Source of the DNA: Prochlorococcus sp. AG-418-I20
GTDB taxonomy: Bacteria; Cyanobacteriota; Cyanobacteriia; PCC-6307; Cyanobiaceae
Assembly: GCA_003214175.1 (NCBI GenBank)
Contig: QCLZ01000003.1
Location: forward strand, 120,546-184,545
Length of the DNA stretch: 64,000 nt
Direction of reading: 5' to 3'
The position numbers and the translations under genes are program-made. The notes beneath the pieces were generated by a model. It saw only the letters and a list, made by a program, of their open reading frames with translations, ran no database searches and had not been told where the DNA came from. Positions 14,399-22,924 of the stretch are shown piece by piece (position 1 is the stretch's first letter; each line of letters begins with the position of its first letter).

Positions 14399-14653
14399 TT
14401 ATTTAATCTCCTTAATCATAGATACTAAAGTAGAATGAATTTCTTCTTCAGATATTTCATTTTTAAAATTGATAATTGCTGACTTGCCATCGTAATTGAT
14501 TTTTATATAACTGTTATTAATTTCTTCCATATAAGCATTCTCAAAGCTTGATTTCTTCCCATAATGAATAAGATATTTGTGAACTGAATCAATATGATCA
14601 TTGTTCATATGATCACAAACTCTTTTACTTGTTTCCTTACTGATTATTTTCAT
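14399..14653 (-). CDS. DUF2470 domain protein
   Basis: 84 residues. The opening CDHMNNDHIDSVHKYLIHYG matches the D-H-M-N-x-D-H-x-D-x-V motif of DUF2470, the C-terminal domain of HugZ-type heme oxygenases and related split-barrel proteins; the remainder gives the expected strands (YIKINYDGKSAIINF) and final helix. Standalone DUF2470 proteins exist in cyanobacteria; heme or metal binding through the His residues is possible. It starts 16 bp downstream of dusB on the same strand. Confidence 0.8.
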   Translation of the reverse strand: MKIISKETSKRVCDHMNNDHIDSVHKYLIHYGKKSSFENAYMEEINNSYIKINYDGKSAIINFKNEISEEEIHSTLVSMIKEIK

Positions 14654-14669
14654 TATGAAGAATAAATTT

Positions 14670-15677
14670 TTAACCTAATGTATTTTTTTCATTATTCAAT
14701 GTTTTAATCATCTTATTTATTAAATTTTTAACTTCATTTTTATCAATAGCTCTAACCAAGTTATTTCGTAAATTTGATGCACCTTTAAAATCTTTGCATG
14801 TCCATGAAATGTGCTTCCTAGCAATTAGCAAGCCGTGATCACCTTTTTCTTTTATTAATTCATCTAGATGCTCAATAATTAAATTTAGTTTTTCTTCTAC
14901 GTTTGGTTTTTTAAATTTTTTATTTTTGCTAATTGCATAATCTATTTCTCCTATTTTCCATGGGGATCCTAAAATTCCTCTCCCAATCATTACACCATCA
15001 GCATTTGTCTTTTTTAAACAATTAAGAGCGTCATCTGGATTCTTGATATCTCCATTAGCAATTACTGGTATTTCCAATAACTTTTTAAGTCTCCCGATCA
15101 TTTCCCAATCTGACTTACCTGAAAAACCCTGTTTTCTAGTTCTTCCATGAAGTGTAATCATTGCTGCTCCCGCATCTTGAAGCTTAAATAAGAAATCCTC
15201 TATATTTTCTTCTTTACTATCCCATCCGAGTCTTGTTTTTACTGTAACTGGGACTTTAACTGCTTTTACAACATTTTTTACTAATTGTATAGCAAGTTTT
15301 CGGTCTTTAATTAAAGCACTGCCTCCACCTTTTTTTGCAATTTTTTTTACTGGACATCCCATATTTATATCAATTAAGAAAGCACCAGAATCCTCAGCTT
15401 TTTTTGCTGCTTCTGAAACAGCATGTGGCCTATTATCAAATATTTGTACTCCAACTGGACCTTCTTCTGTATCTAATTGATGGATTTTTTGTTTTCCAAA
15501 TCCTTTTTTAAGACTTGTAGCATTTATCATTTCCGTAAAAAGTAAAGAGTTAGGCGCCCATTTACGAACAATTCGTCTAAATATATTATCTGTAACTCCT
15601 GCTAAGGGCGATAGCATCACCTTACTCTTAAGTATCCTGTTAACTCCCGTTCCTTTTAGTTTTATATCTGAAGACAT
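14670..15677 (-). CDS. dusB: tRNA-dihydrouridine synthase
   Basis: 335 residues with a complete Dus fold. LSPLAGVTDNIFR (22-34) begins the TIM barrel; MGCPVKKIAKKGGGSAL contains catalytic Cys108; KTRLGW, LHGRTRKQGFSG and IANGDI follow, and GRGILGSPW is the FMN phosphate site. The C-terminal helical domain binds tRNA. The enzyme reduces uridines in tRNA D-loops using NADPH and FMN. The DUF2470 gene follows on the same strand. Confidence 0.92.
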   Translation of the reverse strand: MSSDIKLKGTGVNRILKSKVMLSPLAGVTDNIFRRIVRKWAPNSLLFTEMINATSLKKGFGKQKIHQLDTEEGPVGVQIFDNRPHAVSEAAKKAEDSGAFLIDINMGCPVKKIAKKGGGSALIKDRKLAIQLVKNVVKAVKVPVTVKTRLGWDSKEENIEDFLFKLQDAGAAMITLHGRTRKQGFSGKSDWEMIGRLKKLLEIPVIANGDIKNPDDALNCLKKTNADGVMIGRGILGSPWKIGEIDYAISKNKKFKKPNVEEKLNLIIEHLDELIKEKGDHGLLIARKHISWTCKDFKGASNLRNNLVRAIDKNEVKNLINKMIKTLNNEKNTLG

Positions 15678-15849
15678 ATATTTTTAAATTTGTTTAATAT
15701 CTCTTTATTATAAATTCTGATACGAAGTTGTTTTTATGTTTTCTATTTATTTTTAAATTTATAATAAGTGCTTTTATTTAAATAGGCCTAATTAGTTTCT
15801 TTTTTTGCTAGTTTATATTGAGTTTAATTTTTAAAAAGGAAATTTTTTC

Positions 15850-16242
15850 TTGTTTTTATTTATATCTTTTTTACTCCCAATAATTATTTTTATTGCCCCA
15901 ATAAATGCAAAAGCTATTCAAGGTAATTTAGATTTATCGAATGCTCAAACTTCAGTAGGGAAAAGATTTGCTAAAGTTTTTTGTGATGCTAAGAGGGAAG
16001 GATTAGATTCTGATTTTGCTAGTGAATATGCCTTGAATAATACATATTTGAAATTTGTAGCATTTCCAGACGATGACGAATATTTGGATAATTTGTGGAA
16101 TTTTACCCACAATAATATATTAGATAATTGTGGTGAATTTGTAGATATAAATGATTTAAAAGATCTTGAAATATTTTTTAAAGAAGAGGGTTTAATTGCA
16201 TCAAATAGAGAACTTTACTTACCAACTTTTGAAAATAATTAG
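15850..16242 (+). CDS. Exported protein, paralogue of the 34912 gene
   Basis: 130 residues from a TTG start that has an AGGA Shine-Dalgarno 9 bp upstream; no ATG is available. A signal peptide (1-21) precedes a mature domain with GKRFAKVFCDAKREGLDSDFASEYAL and ILDNCGEFVDI. The same spacing of aromatic, Cys, Ala-rich helix and terminal Asn/Asp-Cys-Gly occurs in the protein at 34912-35328, so the two are paralogues. Two Cys (in FCDAK and NCGEF) could form a disulfide. The family is not named with confidence. Confidence 0.7.
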   Translation: MFLFISFLLPIIIFIAPINAKAIQGNLDLSNAQTSVGKRFAKVFCDAKREGLDSDFASEYALNNTYLKFVAFPDDDEYLDNLWNFTHNNILDNCGEFVDINDLKDLEIFFKEEGLIASNRELYLPTFENN

Positions 16243-16289
16243 ATTAAATTATTAACATGTACTAAAATATAAATAGAATATGAAATTTC

Positions 16290-16754
16290 ATGAAACTATT
16301 AGGTTTAAATTCACCTGAGATATTCATAATTTTAGTCATAGTACTTTCAATTTTAGGTACAAAAAGAATTGAAAAAGGTTTCTTATTATTAAAAAAACTA
16401 TTAAAATTTCTTTTAAATACAGAAGAGAATCAAACTTTAGATAATTTAAAAATAAAATCAGAGGAACCCCAAGAAAGTATAGTTAAGGAAGAAATAATAG
16501 AGGCAGAAGTAAAATCAGAAGAACCCCAAGAAAGTATAGTTAAGGAAGAAATAATAGAGGCAGAAGTCAAATCAGAAGAACCTCAAGAAAGTATAGTTAA
16601 GGAAGAAATAATAGAGTCAGAAGTAAAACAAGAGGAACCCCAAGAAAGTATAGTTAAGGAAGAAATAATAGAGGCAAAAGTAAAATCAATTAAATCTAAA
16701 AAAAGAGGGGTTAAAGATAAAATGATGGACGAAAAAGTGAATTCTGATGATTAA
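16290..16754 (+). CDS. TatA-like membrane protein with four tandem acidic repeats
   Basis: 154 residues. Residues 1-42 look like a TatA/TatB head: short N-terminus, SPEIFIILVIVLSILG membrane helix, hinge at Gly-Thr-Lys (usual Gly-Pro-Lys altered) and an amphipathic helix (KGFLLLKKLLKFLL). From residue 56 there are four nearly perfect copies of a 19-residue unit (KSEEPQESIVKEEIIEAEV), then a basic end. The repeats are acidic and probably disordered or coiled. It could be a Tat paralogue or an unrelated protein with a similar anchor; no tatC is in the window. Confidence 0.72.
   Translation: MKLLGLNSPEIFIILVIVLSILGTKRIEKGFLLLKKLLKFLLNTEENQTLDNLKIKSEEPQESIVKEEIIEAEVKSEEPQESIVKEEIIEAEVKSEEPQESIVKEEIIESEVKQEEPQESIVKEEIIEAKVKSIKSKKRGVKDKMMDEKVNSDD
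16455..16682 (+). repeat. Tandem repeat, 4 x 57 bp
   Basis: Four head-to-tail 57-bp units at 16455-16511, 16512-16568, 16569-16625 and 16626-16682, differing at only a few bases and all in frame with the TatA-like gene. The near identity at DNA level implies recent expansion by slippage or recombination and predicts copy-number differences among strains. Confidence 0.92.
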
Positions 16755-16890
16755 TAATTTAAAATAAATTAAAGGAAATCATACATGCTTGAATATCAAA
16801 AGTTTTATATTTTTTGAAAATAATTGGATTATTTTTAATTTAATATAAAGGGTCTTTTTTTATATTTCAACTTCTATGATAAGAAAATTG

Positions 16891-17370
16891 TTATGAATCT
16901 AGAGCAACTTCAATAGCTGCGACAAGGTTTTCGTCAAGGGGTTTAACACTTGGTTTGAATCTTGCAATAACCTTACTATCTTTCCCTATTAGAAATTTCT
17001 CAAAATTCCATTCAACATCACCTTTAGGTTCAACTTTGTTGAGAGTTGTGTATGGTTCTGTGGTATTGCCTTTGGCATGAACTTTTTCATAGATTTCAAA
17101 CTTAACGCCATATTTTGTGGAGCAAAAATCTTTTATTTCTGAAAGAGAATCGGGTTCTTGTTTCCCAAAATCATTACATGGGAATGCAAGTATTCTTAGA
17201 CCTTTGCTTGAATATAATTCATGTAGCTTTTGAAGATCCTCATACTGAGCAGTATTTCCGCAATAACTAGCTACGTTAACTACTAAAATTACTTCACCTG
17301 TGAATTCACCAAGTTTTATTGATGATCCGTCTGATGAAAGAACAGTAGTATTTTGTACGTCAACTTGCAT
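16891..17370 (-). CDS. Glutathione peroxidase (Cys type)
   Basis: 159 residues. NVASYCGNTAQYEDLQKLHELY holds the peroxidatic Cys37 where animal enzymes have selenocysteine; AFPCNDFGKQEP carries the second conserved segment, and EWNFEKFLI the active-site Trp-Asn motif. It reduces lipid or hydrogen peroxide, probably with thioredoxin as donor in cyanobacteria. Length and motifs are complete. Isolated gene, divergent from the 17519 gene. Confidence 0.92.
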   Translation of the reverse strand: MQVDVQNTTVLSSDGSSIKLGEFTGEVILVVNVASYCGNTAQYEDLQKLHELYSSKGLRILAFPCNDFGKQEPDSLSEIKDFCSTKYGVKFEIYEKVHAKGNTTEPYTTLNKVEPKGDVEWNFEKFLIGKDSKVIARFKPSVKPLDENLVAAIEVALDS

Positions 17371-17518
17371 ATCTTAAAAAAAATCACCCCTTGAAGATAA
17401 CATTGTATAGTCGTTTTTGTGTTGTAATTAGCTGATGTTTTTGGTTATTTCTTTTATAAGTTTTTATTTTTCTCTTCTTTAACACCTATATAATTAATAT
17501 TATTATCCTTTTTTAAAT

Positions 17519-17767
17519 TTGGACCCTTTAGATCCACTTACTGAAATTATTAATTCCGGTCAAGGTTTTTCACCTGCAATTGCTTTAGAAAGAATCATTT
17601 GGGTAATGATTGGAGTCTTTTTTTTAGGAGCAATTTCAAGATCAATAACTAATAGTATGCGAAGTCAAAATTGGTTTGGTAAGAAATCTTTATTTAGTTA
17701 TTCTAAAGAGGAAAAAATTACAGATAAATCATCTGCACCATTTTCTGGTGATGACGAAAAAGTTTAA
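17519..17767 (+). CDS. Small membrane protein upstream of purT
   Basis: 82 residues from a TTG start. A polar N-terminus, one span at about 24-41 (ALERIIWVMIGVFFLGAI) and a soluble Ser/Lys/Asp-rich tail. It ends 5 bp before purT, so both are probably one operon, although nothing in the sequence links it to purine synthesis. Not recognised. Confidence 0.65.
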   Translation: MDPLDPLTEIINSGQGFSPAIALERIIWVMIGVFFLGAISRSITNSMRSQNWFGKKSLFSYSKEEKITDKSSAPFSGDDEKV

Positions 17768-17772
17768 TAAAT

Positions 17773-18948
17773 ATGAAAGATTCAATTTTTTCTAAAAAAA
17801 GAATTTTATTACTTGGTAGTGGCGAGCTTGGAAGAGAATTAGTAATAGAATCTAAAAGATTAGGATTAGAAGTTATTGCAATTGATCGATATGAAAAAGC
17901 ACCTGCAATGCAAGTCGCTGATTATTCGCGAGTAATTGATATGGGAGATAAAAATATCTTAAAAAATGTTATAAAAGAATATGAGCCTGACTATGTTGTT
18001 CCAGAAATAGAGGCACTTTCAATTGAGGCCCTAAAAGAACTGGAGGATGAAGGATTCAATATTGTCCCAAACGCAAGAACTGTAGAAATAACTATGAATA
18101 GAGATAAAATTAGAGACTTAGCTTCTAGAGATTTAAAAATAAAAACTGCAAAGTTTGATTATATTTTTGAATTTGATGATTTGGAAAAAAAAGCAGATGA
18201 AATTGGATTTCCACTTTTAATTAAGCCTCTAATGAGCTCTTCAGGAAAGGGACAGAGTTTTGTTGAAACAAAAAATGATTTAAAAAATGCCTGGACACAG
18301 GCACAAGCAAATTCCAGAGGAAAGGTTAAAGGTGTAATTATTGAAGAATTTATTAATTTTGATTTTGAGTTTACTCTTTTAACAGTAAGAAAAGAAAGTG
18401 GTGAAAATATATTTTGTTTACCAATTGGTCATTTTCAATCTAAGGGAGACTATCAATGTAGTTGGCAACCCATAGAGATCAATGAATCTTTAATTATTGA
18501 AGCTAAGAAAATGACAACAAGAATATTAAACAACCTTAATGGAGCTGGTTTATATGGAGTAGAGTTTTTTATAAAAGGATGTGAGGTTATATTTTCAGAA
18601 TTATCTCCAAGACCACATGACACGGGTATGGTTACATTAGTCAGTCAAAATATTAATGAATTTGAATTACATTTACGTGCTTTTCTAAATTTACCAATAC
18701 CGTCTATAGATCTAATAGAACCCTCTGCAACCAGAGTTATACTCTCCAACCAAGAGTGTCTAAATCCTATTTATGAGGGTCTTAATGAAGCATTAGAGTT
18801 TGAAAAGACTAAAGTCCTCATATTTGGCAAGCCAGTCTGCAGAAAAGGCAGAAGAATGGGTGTTGTTCTCTCATCAAATTCTGATATTAATTTAGCTAGA
18901 AAAAATGCAGATGAAGCTGCTCTTAAAATAAAAGTAAGCTCTAAATAA
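17773..18948 (+). CDS. purT: Formate-dependent phosphoribosylglycinamide formyltransferase
   Basis: 391 residues, an ATP-grasp enzyme converting GAR, formate and ATP to formyl-GAR in purine synthesis. LLGSGELGRELVIESKRLG (12-30) and the IDRYEKAPAMQVAD segment start the PurK/PurT-type N-domain; VVPEIEALSIEALKELE, KPLMSSSGKGQS (ATP loop) and FSELSPRPHDTGMVTLVSQ (metal-binding Glu-rich site) are intact. Length fits the family. It gives a folate-independent route for this step. Confidence 0.95.
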   Translation: MKDSIFSKKRILLLGSGELGRELVIESKRLGLEVIAIDRYEKAPAMQVADYSRVIDMGDKNILKNVIKEYEPDYVVPEIEALSIEALKELEDEGFNIVPNARTVEITMNRDKIRDLASRDLKIKTAKFDYIFEFDDLEKKADEIGFPLLIKPLMSSSGKGQSFVETKNDLKNAWTQAQANSRGKVKGVIIEEFINFDFEFTLLTVRKESGENIFCLPIGHFQSKGDYQCSWQPIEINESLIIEAKKMTTRILNNLNGAGLYGVEFFIKGCEVIFSELSPRPHDTGMVTLVSQNINEFELHLRAFLNLPIPSIDLIEPSATRVILSNQECLNPIYEGLNEALEFEKTKVLIFGKPVCRKGRRMGVVLSSNSDINLARKNADEAALKIKVSSK

Positions 18949-19046
18949 AGTAAATATTAAATAAAAATAACGAAAAAAATACTTATTTCCTTTGTTTTTG
19001 TTCTCTGTTTCTCCGAGTATTATTTGGTTATGTTCTCTATTTCCAA

Positions 19047-19241
19047 ATGATAGAAAATTATAAGGGGTGGGATATAACTTTGAATTGGGATAATAAAAAC
19101 TATCTCCATAGGGATACCAGTAAAAATAATTTTTTCAATCAAAAGGAAAAATGGATTGGTGTTCACTTAAATGGTGAAAAAATCTATGGTGCTTCTCTTA
19201 AAGAAATTAGGCATATAATTGATTATCCAAGTTTGCATTAA
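19047..19241 (+). CDS. Small soluble hypothetical protein
   Basis: 64 residues, aromatic and charged (GWDITLNWDNKNYLHRD, then KWIGVHLNGEKIYGASLKEIRHIID), probably a small beta-rich domain with a terminal helix. No signal. The W/Y-rich pattern suggests a folded domain. Not recognised. Confidence 0.65.
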   Translation: MIENYKGWDITLNWDNKNYLHRDTSKNNFFNQKEKWIGVHLNGEKIYGASLKEIRHIIDYPSLH

Positions 19242-19261
19242 AAGCAGGTTAAAAGATTTTT

Positions 19262-19432
19262 TTAATTATCCTTATTATTTTCATTATCTTCATTATCTTC
19301 AATTAGTTCATTAGCAATTTTTCTTAAGTCGCCCTTAATTGAGACCCAAGTAAAAGCAATTATAAAAATCGAAGCTGATATCGCAACAGTAATTTTTTCA
19401 ATAGGCGACATTCCAAGTGCAATAGCAAACAT
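19262..19432 (-). CDS. Single-span membrane protein with acidic tail (56 aa)
   Basis: An ATG-to-TAA frame: one span (about 11-31, VAISASIFIIAFTWVSI), then a basic patch (KGDLRK) and a very acidic Asn/Asp/Glu tail. A second start at Met8 is possible. The charge pattern (positive next to the membrane, negative end) is that of a real small membrane protein. Function unknown. Confidence 0.6.
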   Translation of the reverse strand: MFAIALGMSPIEKITVAISASIFIIAFTWVSIKGDLRKIANELIEDNEDNENNKDN

Positions 19433-19594
19433 TTAAAAACAAAAAATAATGTTTTATTATATTGAATTTTTTAGAATTGTTTAAATCAAATTTTTTTTTG
19501 CAATGATATTTAATTTTTTAATATAATGAAAAAATTTAAATTACTTATTATATTTTTTGTTTCTGATTTCAATTTTATTCAGTAGGATTAAATA

Positions 19595-19816
19595 ATGGAA
19601 AAAAAAAAGTGTCCCCAATGTAAAAATTTAATTTTAATAACTTCTCCAACATGTTTATATTGTGGCAGACCTAATAAATTTATAACTAAGGAATACGTCA
19701 ATAAAAAATGGCATAAAGATAATAAAAAAAGAGTTTTTGATTATATATTTATTAATAAGTATCTCGTATTTATTTTATTACTTGTAATTACAATTTTTAT
19801 TATTTTTTTTAATTAA
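19595..19816 (+). CDS. Zinc-ribbon protein with C-terminal membrane anchor
   Basis: 73 residues. CPQCKNLILITSPTCLYCGRP gives a C-x2-C...C-x2-C zinc ribbon at residues 6-23, followed by a basic linker and a C-terminal span (LVFILLLVITIFIIFF). The layout is a tail-anchored zinc-ribbon protein of unknown partner. The start ATG is the only candidate. Confidence 0.7.
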   Translation: MEKKKCPQCKNLILITSPTCLYCGRPNKFITKEYVNKKWHKDNKKRVFDYIFINKYLVFILLLVITIFIIFFN

Positions 19817-19830
19817 ATATCATCAATAAA

Positions 19831-22437
19831 TCAGTCAATTATTGCATCTAATATTTCTTTAGTATTTGTAGATAGTTTATTTTTTTTAATCTGTTTAATG
19901 GTTTCAATCATATTACTTTTATAAGGTTCTGAATAATAATTGTATCTACTAAATACTTTCACGAAACGGGAAATAACGATTGGGTTTAATTTATCGAAGT
20001 CAATTATCTTTTTTGCAATATATCTATACCCAGATCCATCCATTGCATGAAAAATACTATTTCTTGTTGCGAAAGTATTTAGTATCGCTCTTAATGTATT
20101 TGGTGATTTTGAATCAAAAAACTTATTCTCAAATAAATTTTCTATACTCTTTGTTTTTTTATCAGTTTCTATAGATGCCTTGAATGAGAACCAACTATCC
20201 AATACCACACTATTATTTTTCCATTTATTGAAGAAAATATTTGAAATAGTCTGTCTTTCAGGACAATCAATCCTACTAATAGAATTCAATGCTGCTTTTG
20301 CTAGCGTCATCGAATTACCCTCTACATAAACAATTATTTTCCTTCTAATTTCTTCATCATTACCATGTAAAAGTAGTTTCCACACAGTTTCAATTAGTTT
20401 TCTTTCATGTTTCCCTTCTGGCCATAATTTATGAAGGTTTTTCTCTATTTCTTGGAGCTTAAAATATAATTCTTTTTTTAATTTGGCACCGAATAAATTA
20501 TTTAATTCGTCTATTGTTTTATATATTTTAAAAGGATCTATATTTTTCATTTGCGATTCAATTTCAGCAAAATCAGGCATACTTAGTAATTCTGATAAAA
20601 GAGATAAATTTATATCTTTATTTTTTAAAAATGATTTTAAGGTTCTTATTAATTTATTTTCAATTTTATAATTTGGTTTTTCATCTAATCTGCAAGCAAT
20701 GATATTTTTATAGAATACCCTAACGGTATTGGATATAGTAAAAAAATCTTTTTCATATTTTAAGATTAAAAATTTTTCATCCAAGGTGGTATCAGATTCC
20801 CAATCAACGGGTGAAGAAAATTCCCGAAAATAGGAAACTAAGGGAATTGGTAAGTGAGATCCTACATTTCTAAAAATAAATTTTTGCATTTTTGTTTTTA
20901 GAACGACTGTTTTTTCTATTGTTTTATTCTCACCGCAAAATATAGCTAAATTTATAGGAATTATTAAAGGTAAATCGTTATATCGGTTCTTCTTTATGGG
21001 ATTACTTTGAGAGGCTTGAATTATAAGTTTTTGTTCTTTTTCATCCCAGATTCTCTTGAATTTAACTTTTGGTGTGCCATTTTGCTTGTACCAGAGTTTA
21101 AATTTTTTAGAATCGATTACATTGTTGTGCTCTAATATTTTATCGACAAATTGGTCTATTGTTGCTGCCTTACCATCATAAGTTGAGATGTAATTTCTAA
21201 ATCCTTTATAGAAATTTTTTTCTTTTACAAGATTATTAAGCATCCTAATAATCTCAGAACCTTTTTCATATATTGTGGTCGTATAGAAATTATCTATTTC
21301 TTGATACTTTTCTGGCATAACAGGATGTGATGTAGGACCAGAATCTTCCCTAAATTGATTTCTTCTAAGAAATTTTGCATCCTCAAGTCTCTTTATTTCA
21401 TAATTATGAAGGTCTGCAGTGAATTGTTGATCTCTAAATACTGTTAAACCCTCTTTTAGAGATAATTGAAACCAATCCCTACAAGTAACTCTATTACCCG
21501 TCCAATTATGGAAGTATTCATGAGCTATCACCCCTTCTATTCTCTCTAATTCCTGATCAGTTGTTGTTTCAGAATCGGCGAGTATTAGTTTTGAGTTGAA
21601 AATATTGAGACTTTTATTTTCCATCGCACCCATATTAAAGTGCCTTACTGCAACTATATTGAATAATGATAAATCATATTCAAGGTTATATTTTTCCTCA
21701 TCCCATCTCATTGCTTTCTTTAGGGATTTTATTGCATGTTGAACATATTTTTCATTACCATCCTCAACATAAATATTTATTTTTACTTTTTTATTCGATT
21801 TTGTTATGAAACAGTCTTTTACACAATTAAGTTTCCCTGCTACCAATGCAAAAAGATATGAGGGTTTCGGATATGGGTCTTCCCAAATTATTTCATGTCG
21901 ATTATGTCTAAGATTATTTTCTTTTATGACATTACCATTTGAAAGTAAGATAGGATAATCATTCTTGTCTGCCTCAATCCTTACGGTGTATTTACTTAGA
22001 ATATCAGGCCTATCAGAGTGGTAACTTATCCTTCTAAATCCTTCTGCCTCGCATTGCGTGGTGATAATTCCATTGCTTTCATACATTCCTAAAAGGGATG
22101 AATTTTCCTTCGGTTTAATTATTCCTTCTATTTTTAATGAAAAATTATCTTTATTTATATTTTTAATTTTTAAGTTATTTGTTTGCTGTGTGTAATATTC
22201 CTCCTCTAAAAGTGAGTCATCTATGAATATTTTTTTAATTAATATATCTTTACCATCAAGAATGAGATTTTTAGTATTCTTATTTTTTTTAATCAGTTTA
22301 AGTTGCGTTATAACATTAACAATATTTTTCTTAATTACGAAGTCCAAATAAATTTCTGGTATTTCAAAATCAAAGACTTTGTAGTCTTCAAGTTTTATAT
22401 ATTTTGAAATACTCGTTTGTTTTTTTGAATTATTCAT
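19831..22437 (-). CDS. pepN: Aminopeptidase N (M1 family)
   Basis: 868 residues, a gluzincin that removes N-terminal residues from peptides in the cytosol. HFNMGAMENKSLNIF carries the substrate-binding GAMEN motif, and HEYFHNWTGNR the catalytic HExxH, with the third zinc ligand Glu in LSLKEGLTVFRDQQF. An ETTTDQELERIEG stretch and a long helical C-terminal domain are as in E. coli PepN. The tail is Lys/Asn-rich, as typical for this genome. No sign of damage. Confidence 0.95.
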   Translation of the reverse strand: MNNSKKQTSISKYIKLEDYKVFDFEIPEIYLDFVIKKNIVNVITQLKLIKKNKNTKNLILDGKDILIKKIFIDDSLLEEEYYTQQTNNLKIKNINKDNFSLKIEGIIKPKENSSLLGMYESNGIITTQCEAEGFRRISYHSDRPDILSKYTVRIEADKNDYPILLSNGNVIKENNLRHNRHEIIWEDPYPKPSYLFALVAGKLNCVKDCFITKSNKKVKINIYVEDGNEKYVQHAIKSLKKAMRWDEEKYNLEYDLSLFNIVAVRHFNMGAMENKSLNIFNSKLILADSETTTDQELERIEGVIAHEYFHNWTGNRVTCRDWFQLSLKEGLTVFRDQQFTADLHNYEIKRLEDAKFLRRNQFREDSGPTSHPVMPEKYQEIDNFYTTTIYEKGSEIIRMLNNLVKEKNFYKGFRNYISTYDGKAATIDQFVDKILEHNNVIDSKKFKLWYKQNGTPKVKFKRIWDEKEQKLIIQASQSNPIKKNRYNDLPLIIPINLAIFCGENKTIEKTVVLKTKMQKFIFRNVGSHLPIPLVSYFREFSSPVDWESDTTLDEKFLILKYEKDFFTISNTVRVFYKNIIACRLDEKPNYKIENKLIRTLKSFLKNKDINLSLLSELLSMPDFAEIESQMKNIDPFKIYKTIDELNNLFGAKLKKELYFKLQEIEKNLHKLWPEGKHERKLIETVWKLLLHGNDEEIRRKIIVYVEGNSMTLAKAALNSISRIDCPERQTISNIFFNKWKNNSVVLDSWFSFKASIETDKKTKSIENLFENKFFDSKSPNTLRAILNTFATRNSIFHAMDGSGYRYIAKKIIDFDKLNPIVISRFVKVFSRYNYYSEPYKSNMIETIKQIKKNKLSTNTKEILDAIID

Positions 22438-22487
22438 CTTTTATAAAGCTTTTAGATATTTAATGCACTAGGTTAATTGTCTTGTAA

Positions 22488-22853
22488 TTATGAGTTCGAC
22501 CTATTATCTTCTGTTTCACAAAGATGTGTTTTAATTTCTCCAGAAGGAAGTAGTTCGTATAGTGATGGATTAGTAATATTAGGCGATCCGTCCTCATTGA
22601 ATTGGTATCTCCAGTCCCATTTTTTATCTGTAAATGAAATGTAATCTTTCCTTAGAGAGTATGGAAGCATAAGCTTTTTTTTATTCCAATTAATATTTAT
22701 AAATGCTCCAGGCTTTAACTCGGATATCTTTTCTACTATGGAAAAGTCACCATTAAAATTATTTCTCATCACAAGATCAAGCTTTGTATCTTCACATATA
22801 TAGCTACTATTCAAAGCTAATAAAAGTATTGAGTTAATAAAAAATGAATAAAT
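22488..22853 (-). CDS. Exported hypothetical protein; possible AUU start
   Basis: A conventional start (TTG at 22814) gives 108 residues but cuts off a hydrophobic stretch that looks like a signal peptide. The frame stays open upstream through YSFFINSILLLALNSSYICE, and an AAGGAG Shine-Dalgarno lies 8 bp before an ATT at 22853, so translation may begin at AUU. No ATG, GTG or TTG occurs between that ATT and the upstream stop. The mature part is beta-rich (FININ, KKLMLPYSLRKDYISFTDKKW, HLCETED) with two Cys. Coordinates assume the ATT start. Family not recognised. Confidence 0.6.
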   Translation of the reverse strand: MYSFFINSILLLALNSSYICEDTKLDLVMRNNFNGDFSIVEKISELKPGAFININWNKKKLMLPYSLRKDYISFTDKKWDWRYQFNEDGSPNITNPSLYELLPSGEIKTHLCETEDNRSNS

Positions 22854-22924
22854 TTTTTGAGCTCCTTTTAAATTAGAGTTACTTTTAAGCTAGATGAGTT
22901 AATTAAAGCTCTTTTGGGATTGAT

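Noticed and set aside
16455..16682. CRISPR-like array
   Set aside because: The repeated units are adjacent without spacers and in frame inside a protein gene, so it is a tandem coding repeat.
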